Assembly: GCA_030152585.1 (NCBI GenBank)
Contig: JASLJC010000116.1
Location: forward strand, 1-5,195
Source of the DNA: Savagea sp.
GTDB lineage: Bacteria; Bacillota; Bacilli; Bacillales_A; Planococcaceae
Direction of reading: 5' to 3'
DNA: 5,195 nt
Positions 1-5,195 of the stretch are shown in pieces; positions within the stretch are counted from its first letter, which is position 1, and each line of letters opens with the position of its first letter. The translations under genes were made by a program, and so were the position numbers. The notes beneath the pieces were generated by a model. The model did not search any database. It saw only the letters and a program-made list of their open reading frames with translations, and was not told where the DNA came from.

Positions 1-1
1 A

Positions 2-808
2 CGTATCGTAATGAGTGGAGACGAACAACAAGAAAAAAGTCCATTTTGGAACATTCAAGACGATGAGTCGTGGGTTATGACGGATGCTAAAGCGCAAGGT
101 GTATTACTCGATGAAGCGATCATATACGATTCAAATAATCCGACAAATGATTTCGTACGAGACGAAGAAAAAAGAACGGAAATGCTCATTCAAAAAGGAT
201 TGTACGAGCTCGTCAGTGAATCACTTTATCCTGTTGCTTTTTATACAGCACACGGTGCAATGAGTCCGGTGAGTTATGATGTCGTTTCTCGTTACTTTAC
301 GTGGATGATTGTGTCAATTCAATGGTCTTCTGAAACATTTTATTCTCAATGGCCATTTCGCACACCAGTCATCGCTCCTTTTACAAAAAATTTGACCGTA
401 TTGCCGATTACACATGATGCAAACGAGATAGAACAAAATGATTTTACTCTATATGAAACAGACCGTGTCGTAAGCGTTCTATTTGATATATCGCGCGATG
501 TACCGATAGAGAAAATCGTCGGACGAATAGAACGTGTACCGTACAGTAGTTGGGGAACGTATGAACTGTTTTCACCTCGTGTAGATAGTTCATTTTATCA
601 ATTGACTGCACTTGATCCTTTCACGTACGAAGTCCAGATCTCACCGATCAATCGACTGCAACATGCGTGGGAAGTAGAAAAAGCAAATGTTCTCTTATGG
701 AGTTTAGCAATTGTTGTAGCGTTGTTTGTTACTGCTTTTTTATTTTACATTTACAAAATGCGACATCAACTTCGATATCGTTTATTCGATGAAAGGAAGG
801 AGAAGTAA
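2..808 (+). CDS. ydaL: DUF2334 polysaccharide deacetylase-like membrane protein, C-terminal part (YdaL-type), 5' partial
   Basis: The frame is open from base 2 with no stop upstream, so the ATG at position 11 is probably internal and the true start lies before the window. About 268 residues are visible (numbered here from that ATG); the family is usually over 500. The segment around residues 70-95, with YPVAFYTAHGAMS, resembles the DUF2334 strand that carries a metal-ligand histidine (usually 'APHY.MS'; here His81). The segment at about 117-140 (TPVIAPFTKNLTVLPIT) fits the conserved stretch that follows. A hydrophobic helix at about 227-249 followed by Lys/Arg-rich residues indicates a C-terminal membrane anchor with the catalytic part outside. 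By family, DUF2334 proteins are polysaccharide-deacetylase-fold enzymes; the substrate is inferred to be the polymer made by the next two genes. The stop overlaps the next start by one base, indicating translational coupling. The YdaL assignment rests on fold motifs plus gene order. Confidence 0.78.
   Translation, partial: RIVMSGDEQQEKSPFWNIQDDESWVMTDAKAQGVLLDEAIIYDSNNPTNDFVRDEEKRTEMLIQKGLYELVSESLYPVAFYTAHGAMSPVSYDVVSRYFTWMIVSIQWSSETFYSQWPFRTPVIAPFTKNLTVLPITHDANEIEQNDFTLYETDRVVSVLFDISRDVPIEKIVGRIERVPYSSWGTYELFSPRVDSSFYQLTALDPFTYEVQISPINRLQHAWEVEKANVLLWSLAIVVALFVTAFLFYIYKMRHQLRYRLFDERKEK
797..802 (+). promoter_or_regulatory. Ribosome binding site of the glycosyltransferase gene, inside the ydaL-like 3' end
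   Basis: AAGGAG sits 5 bases before the ATG at 808, within the purine-rich run GAAAGGAAGGAGAAG that encodes the last residues of the upstream protein. The upstream stop and this start share one base (TAATG), so ribosomes ending on the first gene can restart directly on the second. This strong site supports ATG 808 as the start. Confidence 0.8.
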
Positions 809-2070
809 TGGCGAATATATTGTATTACATCGCTCTTATTTTGATATGGGTGATGTTGTTATACCATATGTTTTTAATGCAAGGAGGCTATCGGCATTCC
901 CAAACGTATCGCCGAGTCATTCCGCAATGGGAACGTCGTATGAATAAAGTAGATTTACCGACTGTGAATATTTTCATACCAGCTCATAACGAAGAAGTCG
1001 TCATCAAAGATACATTAGAAGCGATGCGTCAGTTGTATTATCCGAAAGATAAACTCGAAGTCATCGTCATTAATGATAATTCGAGTGACCGAACGGGTGA
1101 GATTGCACAGCGGTATGCCGATCAATATTCTTTTATTCGAGTAATTGGAACAAAACCTCCGAATAAAGGAAAAGGAAAATCATCAGCTTTAAATGAAGCG
1201 CTCGCTCAAACGTCTGCAGATGTAATTGCAGTTTATGATGCAGATAATACACCAGAACGAATGGCTATTTGGTATCTCGTAATGGGGTTATTAAATGATG
1301 AAAAAGCCGCAGCGGTCGTCGGAAAGTTTCGAGTCGTCAATGCCGCAGCGACGTGGTTAACTAAATTTATTAACATTGAGACGATTACGTTTCAGTGGAT
1401 GGTACAAGCGGGACGTTGGAAATGGTTTCGCATTGCGACGATACCGGGAACGAATTTTGCAATATGGCGCCACGTTTTAGAAGAAGTAGGTGGTTGGGAC
1501 GTTCAAGCATTAGCGGAAGATACTGAATTGACCGTGCGATTATACGATAAAGGGTATCATATTCGTTTTTTCCCTGCAGCGATTACGTGGGAACAAGAGC
1601 CTGAAACGCTCGGTGTTTGGTGGAAACAACGAACTCGATGGGCGCAAGGAAATCAATACGTCGTTATGAAGTTTTTGTTCCAAGCTTCTAGTTTGAAAAG
1701 AAAGCGGATCGTCTTTGATTTATTTTATTTCTTTTTTACTTATTTTTTATTTTTCTTCGGTGTTTTGTTATCGAACGGTATTTTCATCGTCAATCTTTTT
1801 TACGATTTACAATTATCAATCGGTAATGTCGCGCTCGTTTTATGGGCACTTGCCTTTTTACTATTTATCGCAGAAGTGTCTATTGCGTTAAGTATTGAAG
1901 TAGAATCGATCAATAGCCGCACAATCGGGCGTATCATTTGGATGTATTTTACGTATTCTCAATTGTGGATTGCGCTCGTTATTTATTCGCTCATTAAAGA
2001 AATTCGTCGTACCGTTTTAAAAGAAGAAGTGAAATGGTATAAAACAGAACGTTTCGATACGAGAAAGTAG
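808..2070 (+). CDS. ydaM: Membrane-bound family 2 glycosyltransferase, processive cellulose-synthase/PgaC-like (YdaM-type)
   Basis: A 420-residue GT-A fold glycosyltransferase, the same length I recall for B. subtilis YdaM. One N-terminal transmembrane helix (about 3-23) precedes the cytoplasmic catalytic domain (about 50-290): IPAHNEE at 57-63, VINDNSSD at 87-94 with Asp90, the DxD motif YDADN (Asp144, Asp146), the probable general-base motif AEDTEL (Asp238), and QRTRW at 274-278. This D, DxD, ED, QxxRW set marks processive beta-glycan synthases that use nucleotide sugars and export the chain. Three C-terminal hydrophobic stretches (about 303-333, 338-363, 374-397) would form the translocation channel with the first helix. 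No PilZ domain follows: the protein ends about 23 residues after the last helix. The next gene encodes the BcsB-like partner. The sugar polymerised cannot be read from the sequence; hexosamine or hexose are both possible. Confidence 0.9.
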   Translation: MANILYYIALILIWVMLLYHMFLMQGGYRHSQTYRRVIPQWERRMNKVDLPTVNIFIPAHNEEVVIKDTLEAMRQLYYPKDKLEVIVINDNSSDRTGEIAQRYADQYSFIRVIGTKPPNKGKGKSSALNEALAQTSADVIAVYDADNTPERMAIWYLVMGLLNDEKAAAVVGKFRVVNAAATWLTKFINIETITFQWMVQAGRWKWFRIATIPGTNFAIWRHVLEEVGGWDVQALAEDTELTVRLYDKGYHIRFFPAAITWEQEPETLGVWWKQRTRWAQGNQYVVMKFLFQASSLKRKRIVFDLFYFFFTYFLFFFGVLLSNGIFIVNLFYDLQLSIGNVALVLWALAFLLFIAEVSIALSIEVESINSRTIGRIIWMYFTYSQLWIALVIYSLIKEIRRTVLKEEVKWYKTERFDTRK

Positions 2071-2079
2071 GTAAATCTA

Positions 2080-4119
2080 ATGAAAAAATGGATCGGATTA
2101 TTTTTTGGATTATTTTTAATATTATGGCCAACAGAAGTATTAGGACAAGTCATTGAGTTGCAAAGTGGAACGATTGAAAAAAGAGATGTAACGACAAAAA
2201 CTAAAGCACTTACGGATGTACCGGTTGAATTAACACCTTTACAACCTACGTATACGTTTACGTATCACTTACGAAGCGAGATTACAAAAGGACAAAACGA
2301 ACTCGTTTTATCGACAGAGCATTCTGATTTGCTCATAGCTCCGTCAGCTTTGACGATCGAAGTCGATCAAATGAACATACAAACGATAGCATTAAACGAT
2401 TCGACACCTCCTTCGATTCATGTACCTTTGCCACAAGAAGCATTAACACCAGGAGAACATCAGGTGACGTTGAAGTTTGATGGTATCGTAAAAGAAGGCG
2501 TTTGTGTCGACCAACATGTGTACGGCAATTGGCTTCAACTGAACATTCAATCTCATTTACGTTTGCACGATATAGAGCAAGAGACGACTATTTCGCTCGG
2601 TGCTTATCGTGAACATTATCGTGGAACAAAAGAAAATCCGACGTATATCATCGTACCGAGCCAAGCAACGGATGAAGAAAAGACAGCTGCTTTTCGAATC
2701 GGTGCATATTTAATAGGAGAATCTAATGAAACAGCAGGTGTTCAAGTCATAACAGAAGAAAAAATAACGCAGTTTTCAAAACAAACGATTTTACTCGGCG
2801 TACCCGAACATTTTGAAACAGCAGCTATTAAAGAAGTAATCGAAAGTGCACCGAAAATGAAAGAAGACACGATGTATATCGGACAACGCACTTTAAAAAA
2901 AGGTCAGGAACAAGTGCAGACACTGATCGTTTTAGCGCCAGATGAAGCGACATTAGAAAAGAAAAGTTTATTTTTAACCGATGATCGTTACGTTGAACAG
3001 ATGGCAAAAGAAGAAATGTGGATCGATACATTACCGCCGTTAACACGAGATCGACTGCCACAAAAAGTGTCTTTGCAACGTTTAAATATTGCACCGATCA
3101 TGTTAGATGGACAAACGTCTAAAAGTGTTCCTTACGTATTTCATTTACCGACAGAAGCAGACCGAAATCAAACATTGACATTGGAATTAACGTTGCGTCA
3201 ATCTGACATTTTACGTTTGCAAAAAGAAGAAGAGACGTATTCGTCCGATACTGAATTGATCGTATTCGTTAACGATTATCCACATCCGATTGATTTAATG
3301 GCATTAGAAGAAAATGATTTTGGAGAATACGTGACAACATTAACGATAGAACCTTCGATTATACGTCAAGACGGTGTCATAGCATTTCAATTTGAAGCGA
3401 ACGGGTTATATGAAAAAGTATCTTGTGTCGATCACAATGAACGACGTTGGGTATGGATTGACCCTGAAAAAAGTACGTGGACTTTTCAAGTTGGAGAAAA
3501 TGCGCCGATGAAACGATCATTTGCGATGTTTCCTTATTTATGGATCGATGAAAAAAAGCCAACGTATATCGTCACAAGTACAGGTCTCAACGCCGAAATG
3601 ATTCAACCGTTATTTGTCGCTATTTCGTCGCGTTGGCAATTGAATGAAGTATATGTTCGGTCTCCAAAAGGTGACGTTGAGACGATTAAAAAAGGAAATG
3701 TCATTACGTGGGGACAAGAAGCGTTAGATTTTGTGAAAACGAAAAATGAACCATTGCCGGATTGGGAAGCACACGGTTTCGTCACGAGCACGCTCCATCA
3801 ACGTGCGGCGTTGTTAACGGAAGAAGAAAATGTTTGGATGCATTTATATGAAGCCGACGTGACGAAGGAAGATGTGAGTCGTTTCGTTCAAGCGCTCACC
3901 AATTTGAAAAAAGATGCGACACTCGCAGCGGAAACTTCTTATGCTCGTTTTTTCACAAATGCCGTAGAGCTGTCGAATGAAAGTGTTGAACCATTGCCGG
4001 AAGAAAAAGTAACAGTTTGGCCGTGGATGGTCGGAATTGTCGTCTTATTAAGTATTGGCATTCTTTTACTCTACATGACAAAGAAACGCCGTCGTCGTTC
4101 GCTTGAAGACTTGAAATAG
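2080..4119 (+). CDS. ydaN: Secreted, membrane-anchored BcsB-like subunit of the exopolysaccharide synthase (YdaN-type)
   Basis: A 679-residue protein with a signal peptide (MKKW start, hydrophobic core about 5-18, likely cleavage near VLG/Q at 22-23). A large extracytoplasmic region is followed by one C-terminal helix (about 647-665) and the basic tail KKRRRR. The ectodomain shows the two-fold layout of BcsB: a beta-rich module ending in VCVDQ...NW (Cys142, Trp151), then an alpha/beta module starting PTYIIVPSQ (about 187-300). A second beta-rich module ends in SCVDHNERRW (Cys449, Trp457), followed by a second alpha/beta module starting PTYIVTS (about 494). In cellulose synthases BcsB binds the emerging glycan and its tail helix packs on the synthase; here the partner would be the upstream glycosyltransferase. 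The gene starts 9 bases after that gene's stop, with only a weak AGGT ribosome binding site at 2069-2072, so coupling is likely. It is shorter and lower in cysteine than many secreted proteins but otherwise complete. Confidence 0.87.
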   Translation: MKKWIGLFFGLFLILWPTEVLGQVIELQSGTIEKRDVTTKTKALTDVPVELTPLQPTYTFTYHLRSEITKGQNELVLSTEHSDLLIAPSALTIEVDQMNIQTIALNDSTPPSIHVPLPQEALTPGEHQVTLKFDGIVKEGVCVDQHVYGNWLQLNIQSHLRLHDIEQETTISLGAYREHYRGTKENPTYIIVPSQATDEEKTAAFRIGAYLIGESNETAGVQVITEEKITQFSKQTILLGVPEHFETAAIKEVIESAPKMKEDTMYIGQRTLKKGQEQVQTLIVLAPDEATLEKKSLFLTDDRYVEQMAKEEMWIDTLPPLTRDRLPQKVSLQRLNIAPIMLDGQTSKSVPYVFHLPTEADRNQTLTLELTLRQSDILRLQKEEETYSSDTELIVFVNDYPHPIDLMALEENDFGEYVTTLTIEPSIIRQDGVIAFQFEANGLYEKVSCVDHNERRWVWIDPEKSTWTFQVGENAPMKRSFAMFPYLWIDEKKPTYIVTSTGLNAEMIQPLFVAISSRWQLNEVYVRSPKGDVETIKKGNVITWGQEALDFVKTKNEPLPDWEAHGFVTSTLHQRAALLTEEENVWMHLYEADVTKEDVSRFVQALTNLKKDATLAAETSYARFFTNAVELSNESVEPLPEEKVTVWPWMVGIVVLLSIGILLLYMTKKRRRRSLEDLK

Positions 4120-4122
4120 CCG

Positions 4123-4151
4123 TTGTCTTTTGCCTCTGATTTCGGTATAAT
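4123..4151 (+). promoter_or_regulatory. SigA-type promoter of xpt
   Basis: TTGTCT at 4123-4128 (4 of 6 matches to TTGACA) and a perfect TATAAT at 4146-4151 are separated by exactly 17 bases, the optimal vegetative spacing. Transcription should begin near 4158-4159, giving a leader of about 27 bases. The -35 box begins 4 bases beyond the stop codon of the ydaN-like gene. No PurBox-like element or hairpin is seen here by eye. Confidence 0.85.
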
Positions 4152-4165
4152 GAAAAACATTATAT

Positions 4166-4176
4166 AAAAGAGAGGG
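4166..4176 (+). promoter_or_regulatory. Ribosome binding site deciding the TTG start of xpt
   Basis: AAAAGAGAGGG ends 9 bases before the TTG at 4186. No ATG or GTG lies in frame between the promoter and this TTG, and the protein begins MEALR, as expected for the N-terminus of the Bacillus enzyme. The nearby TTG at 4178 is in another frame. The TTG start is therefore well supported. Confidence 0.8.
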
Positions 4177-4185
4177 TTTGTCGAT

Positions 4186-4764
4186 TTGGAAGCACTACGT
4201 AATAAGATTCGAGAAGAAGGAGAAGTTTTAAGCGAGACTGTTTTAAAAGTAGACTCGTTTTTAAACCATCAAATTGATCCGAAGTTAATGGTAGAGATTG
4301 GGAAAGAATTGGCACGTCGTTTTAAAGATGAAGGCATTACAAAGGTTGTCACGATTGAATCTTCAGGGATTGCTCCTGCTGTTATGACGGCATTAAAATT
4401 AGACGTACCTGTCGTTTTTGCACGTAAACGGAAGTCATTAACATTAAGCGATGACTTATACGAAGCAGAAGTTTATTCTTTTACGAAAAAAGTATCAAGC
4501 CATATCGTCGTGTCAGGAAACTTCGTGACGAAAGAAGATCACGTGTTATTAATCGACGACTTTTTAGCGAATGGACAAGCGATGAACGGTTTAATGACAA
4601 TTGTAGAAGAAGCAGGTGCCAGCTTAGGTGGAATCGGAATTGTGATTGAAAAAGGATTCCAAAAAGGTGGCGACGCTTTACGTGAAAAAGGGTATCGCGT
4701 AGAATCGTTAGCGATTATCGAAACGTTAGAACCAGGTCAACCGATTACTTTTCGAGAAGAATAA
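4186..4764 (+). CDS. xpt: Xanthine phosphoribosyltransferase
   Basis: A 192-residue cytoplasmic type I phosphoribosyltransferase that converts xanthine and PRPP to XMP and pyrophosphate in purine salvage. The length matches the family (about 190-195). Recognisable blocks along its length are KVDSFLNHQIDP (21-32), TIESSGIAPAVM (56-67), VVFARKRKSLTL (76-87, including the basic residues typical of Xpt), and the PRPP-binding loop LLIDDFLANGQA (121-132) with the paired acidic residues Asp124 and Asp125. GIVIEKGFQKG (151-161) follows. The start is TTG. The gene has its own promoter and a strong terminator, so it appears monocistronic; in B. subtilis xpt is followed by the xanthine permease gene pbuX, which is not adjacent here. 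Unlike B. subtilis, the leader is too short for a guanine riboswitch. The identification is secure. Confidence 0.97.
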   Translation: MEALRNKIREEGEVLSETVLKVDSFLNHQIDPKLMVEIGKELARRFKDEGITKVVTIESSGIAPAVMTALKLDVPVVFARKRKSLTLSDDLYEAEVYSFTKKVSSHIVVSGNFVTKEDHVLLIDDFLANGQAMNGLMTIVEEAGASLGGIGIVIEKGFQKGGDALREKGYRVESLAIIETLEPGQPITFREE

Positions 4765-4765
4765 A

Positions 4766-4811
4766 AAGAGAGTGTGTAAAGCAGAAATTTCTGTTTTACA
4801 CGCTTTTTTTT
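4766..4811 (+). terminator. Rho-independent terminator of xpt
   Basis: Immediately after the xpt stop, the arms at about 4771-4785 and 4790-4804 pair around a centre at 4787/4788. The inner CAGAAATTTCTG is a perfect palindrome, extended outward by GTGTGTAAA against TTTTACACGC with only two G-U pairs. Eight T residues (4804-4811) follow the stem. The A-rich left flank pairs with this T tract, so the structure could also stop minus-strand transcription. Confidence 0.93.
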
Positions 4812-4840
4812 ATAAAAAAATATAAGAAGTCATATTATAG

Positions 4841-4869
4841 TCGAAAAACATAGTGAATCTGTGTAAAAT
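4841..4869 (+). promoter_or_regulatory. Candidate promoter of the WYL regulator gene
   Basis: TCGAAA at 4841-4846 (4 of 6 matches to the -35 consensus) and TAAAAT at 4864-4869 (5 of 6 matches to the -10) are 17 bases apart. The preceding terminator isolates the downstream gene, so a promoter is expected in this stretch. The region is so AT-rich that chance matches are easy, and the implied leader would be only about 20 bases. Confidence 0.4.
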
Positions 4870-4895
4870 AATAGTAAAAAAGGATGAATACGACG

Positions 4896-5195
4896 ATGAA
4901 AGGGACAAAATTAACGACGAAGGAACGTTTTTTAGAAGTACTTCATTTTTTCTTTACACAAACAGATGAGGCGGCAGGTGCGACGATTCAAGATGTCGTC
5001 GAACATATGCAAGAAAAACACGGGGCAACGGTGACAAACGAAACAGTACGTGAAGATATTTTAACATTATCGGAATCCGAAGAATTTCCGATTCATGAGT
5101 GTAGTCATTATCAGAAAGGAAGGCCGAAGCGTTATTATTATGCAGGACGACTTTTAAATGTTCAACAATTGCGTGTTTTGTTAGATGCGGTGAAT
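4896..5195 (+). CDS. HTH/WYL-domain transcriptional regulator, N-terminal 100 residues, 3' partial
   Basis: An open frame runs from ATG 4896 to the window end without a stop. The visible 100 residues look like the N-terminus of a YafY/DeoR-type helix-turn-helix regulator of the WYL family. Residues about 9-65 (KERFLEVLHFF ... VTNETVREDILTLSE) form a winged helix with a probable recognition helix near 47-60. GRPKRYYYAG (75-84) is a basic wing or linker, and LLNVQQLRVLLDAVN (86-100) matches the typical helix that leads into the WYL ligand-sensing domain, which lies beyond the window. ATG 4896 is chosen because the AAAAAAGGA ribosome binding site ends 11 bases before it. The in-frame ATG at 4884 overlaps that site and would add only four residues. 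The target genes and ligand cannot be inferred; such regulators often control their own or a neighbouring operon. Confidence 0.82.
   Translation, partial: MKGTKLTTKERFLEVLHFFFTQTDEAAGATIQDVVEHMQEKHGATVTNETVREDILTLSESEEFPIHECSHYQKGRPKRYYYAGRLLNVQQLRVLLDAVN

Noticed and set aside
11..13. ATG at 11 as the true start of the first gene
   Set aside because: The frame is open to the window edge, there is no ribosome binding site visible in the few bases before it, and the visible part lacks the N-terminal half of the DUF2334 fold and a signal peptide, so the gene is cut by the window.
726..947. Plus-strand open frame of 73 codons across the ydaL/ydaM junction
   Set aside because: It overlaps the coding frames of two well-supported genes, has no ribosome binding site and its product resembles nothing; it is a frame shadow.
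1720..1760. T-rich tract resembling a terminator tail within the glycosyltransferase gene
   Set aside because: It encodes Phe/Leu/Tyr of a transmembrane helix in an uninterrupted frame and no GC-rich hairpin precedes it.
2828..3791. Three minus-strand open frames (2828-3094, 3377-3562, 3603-3791)
   Set aside because: All lie antisense inside the intact BcsB-like gene, lack ribosome binding sites and have compositions expected from reverse reading of that gene.
3748..4003. Repeated 13-base string GAACCATTGCCGG at about 3750 and 3990
   Set aside because: Both copies encode an EPLP peptide in the same frame; only two copies exist, with no spacing pattern or flanking similarity, so chance or codon bias is enough.
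4884..4886. In-frame ATG at 4884 as the start of the WYL regulator
   Set aside because: It overlaps the only ribosome binding site (AAAAAAGGA), leaving no spacing; ATG 4896 fits better.
1..5195. A wholly new mobile, defence or phage-related system
   Set aside because: Every substantial frame fits a known family, and no integrase, transposase, inverted terminal repeats, direct-repeat array or composition break is visible.

Overview
The window suggests a low-to-moderate GC Gram-positive bacterium of the order Bacillales. The support is strong AGGAGA/GAGAGGG-type ribosome binding sites, consensus SigA-type promoter spacing, a TTG-started xpt whose protein closely resembles my recollection of Bacillus Xpt, and a gene trio laid out like Bacillus subtilis ydaL-ydaM-ydaN. 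The sequence alone does not fix the genus.

Positions 1-4119 hold the end of a plus-strand exopolysaccharide operon. First comes the C-terminal part of a DUF2334 polysaccharide-deacetylase-like protein (YdaL-type, cut by the window start), ending in a membrane anchor. It overlaps by one base a 420-residue membrane family 2 glycosyltransferase (YdaM-type) with the full D, DxD, ED, QxxRW catalytic set. Nine bases later starts a secreted, C-terminally anchored BcsB-like protein (YdaN-type). The likely arrangement is polymerisation and export by the glycosyltransferase, an outer-face BcsB-like partner that receives the chain, and a surface deacetylase or hydrolase that edits it. In B. subtilis the equivalent operon ydaJKLMN includes a separate c-di-GMP receptor (YdaK). 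No such gene lies in this window, and the glycosyltransferase has no PilZ domain, so any c-di-GMP control would have to come from outside the window.

Positions 4120-4811 hold a separate purine-salvage unit. A compact SigA-type promoter starts 3 bases after the ydaN-like stop codon. It drives xpt (xanthine phosphoribosyltransferase, TTG start) through a leader of only about 27 bases, and a strong hairpin-plus-T-tract terminator closes the unit. There is no room for the guanine riboswitch that precedes xpt in B. subtilis. I see no terminator between the polysaccharide operon and xpt.

Positions 4812-5195 hold a short AT-rich spacer with a weak promoter candidate. It is followed by the first 100 codons of an HTH/WYL-type transcriptional regulator that runs off the window end.

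I find no mobile element, CRISPR array, tRNA/rRNA or clearly undescribed system. The main points of interest are the c-di-GMP-type exopolysaccharide locus and the riboswitch-less xpt directly downstream of it.
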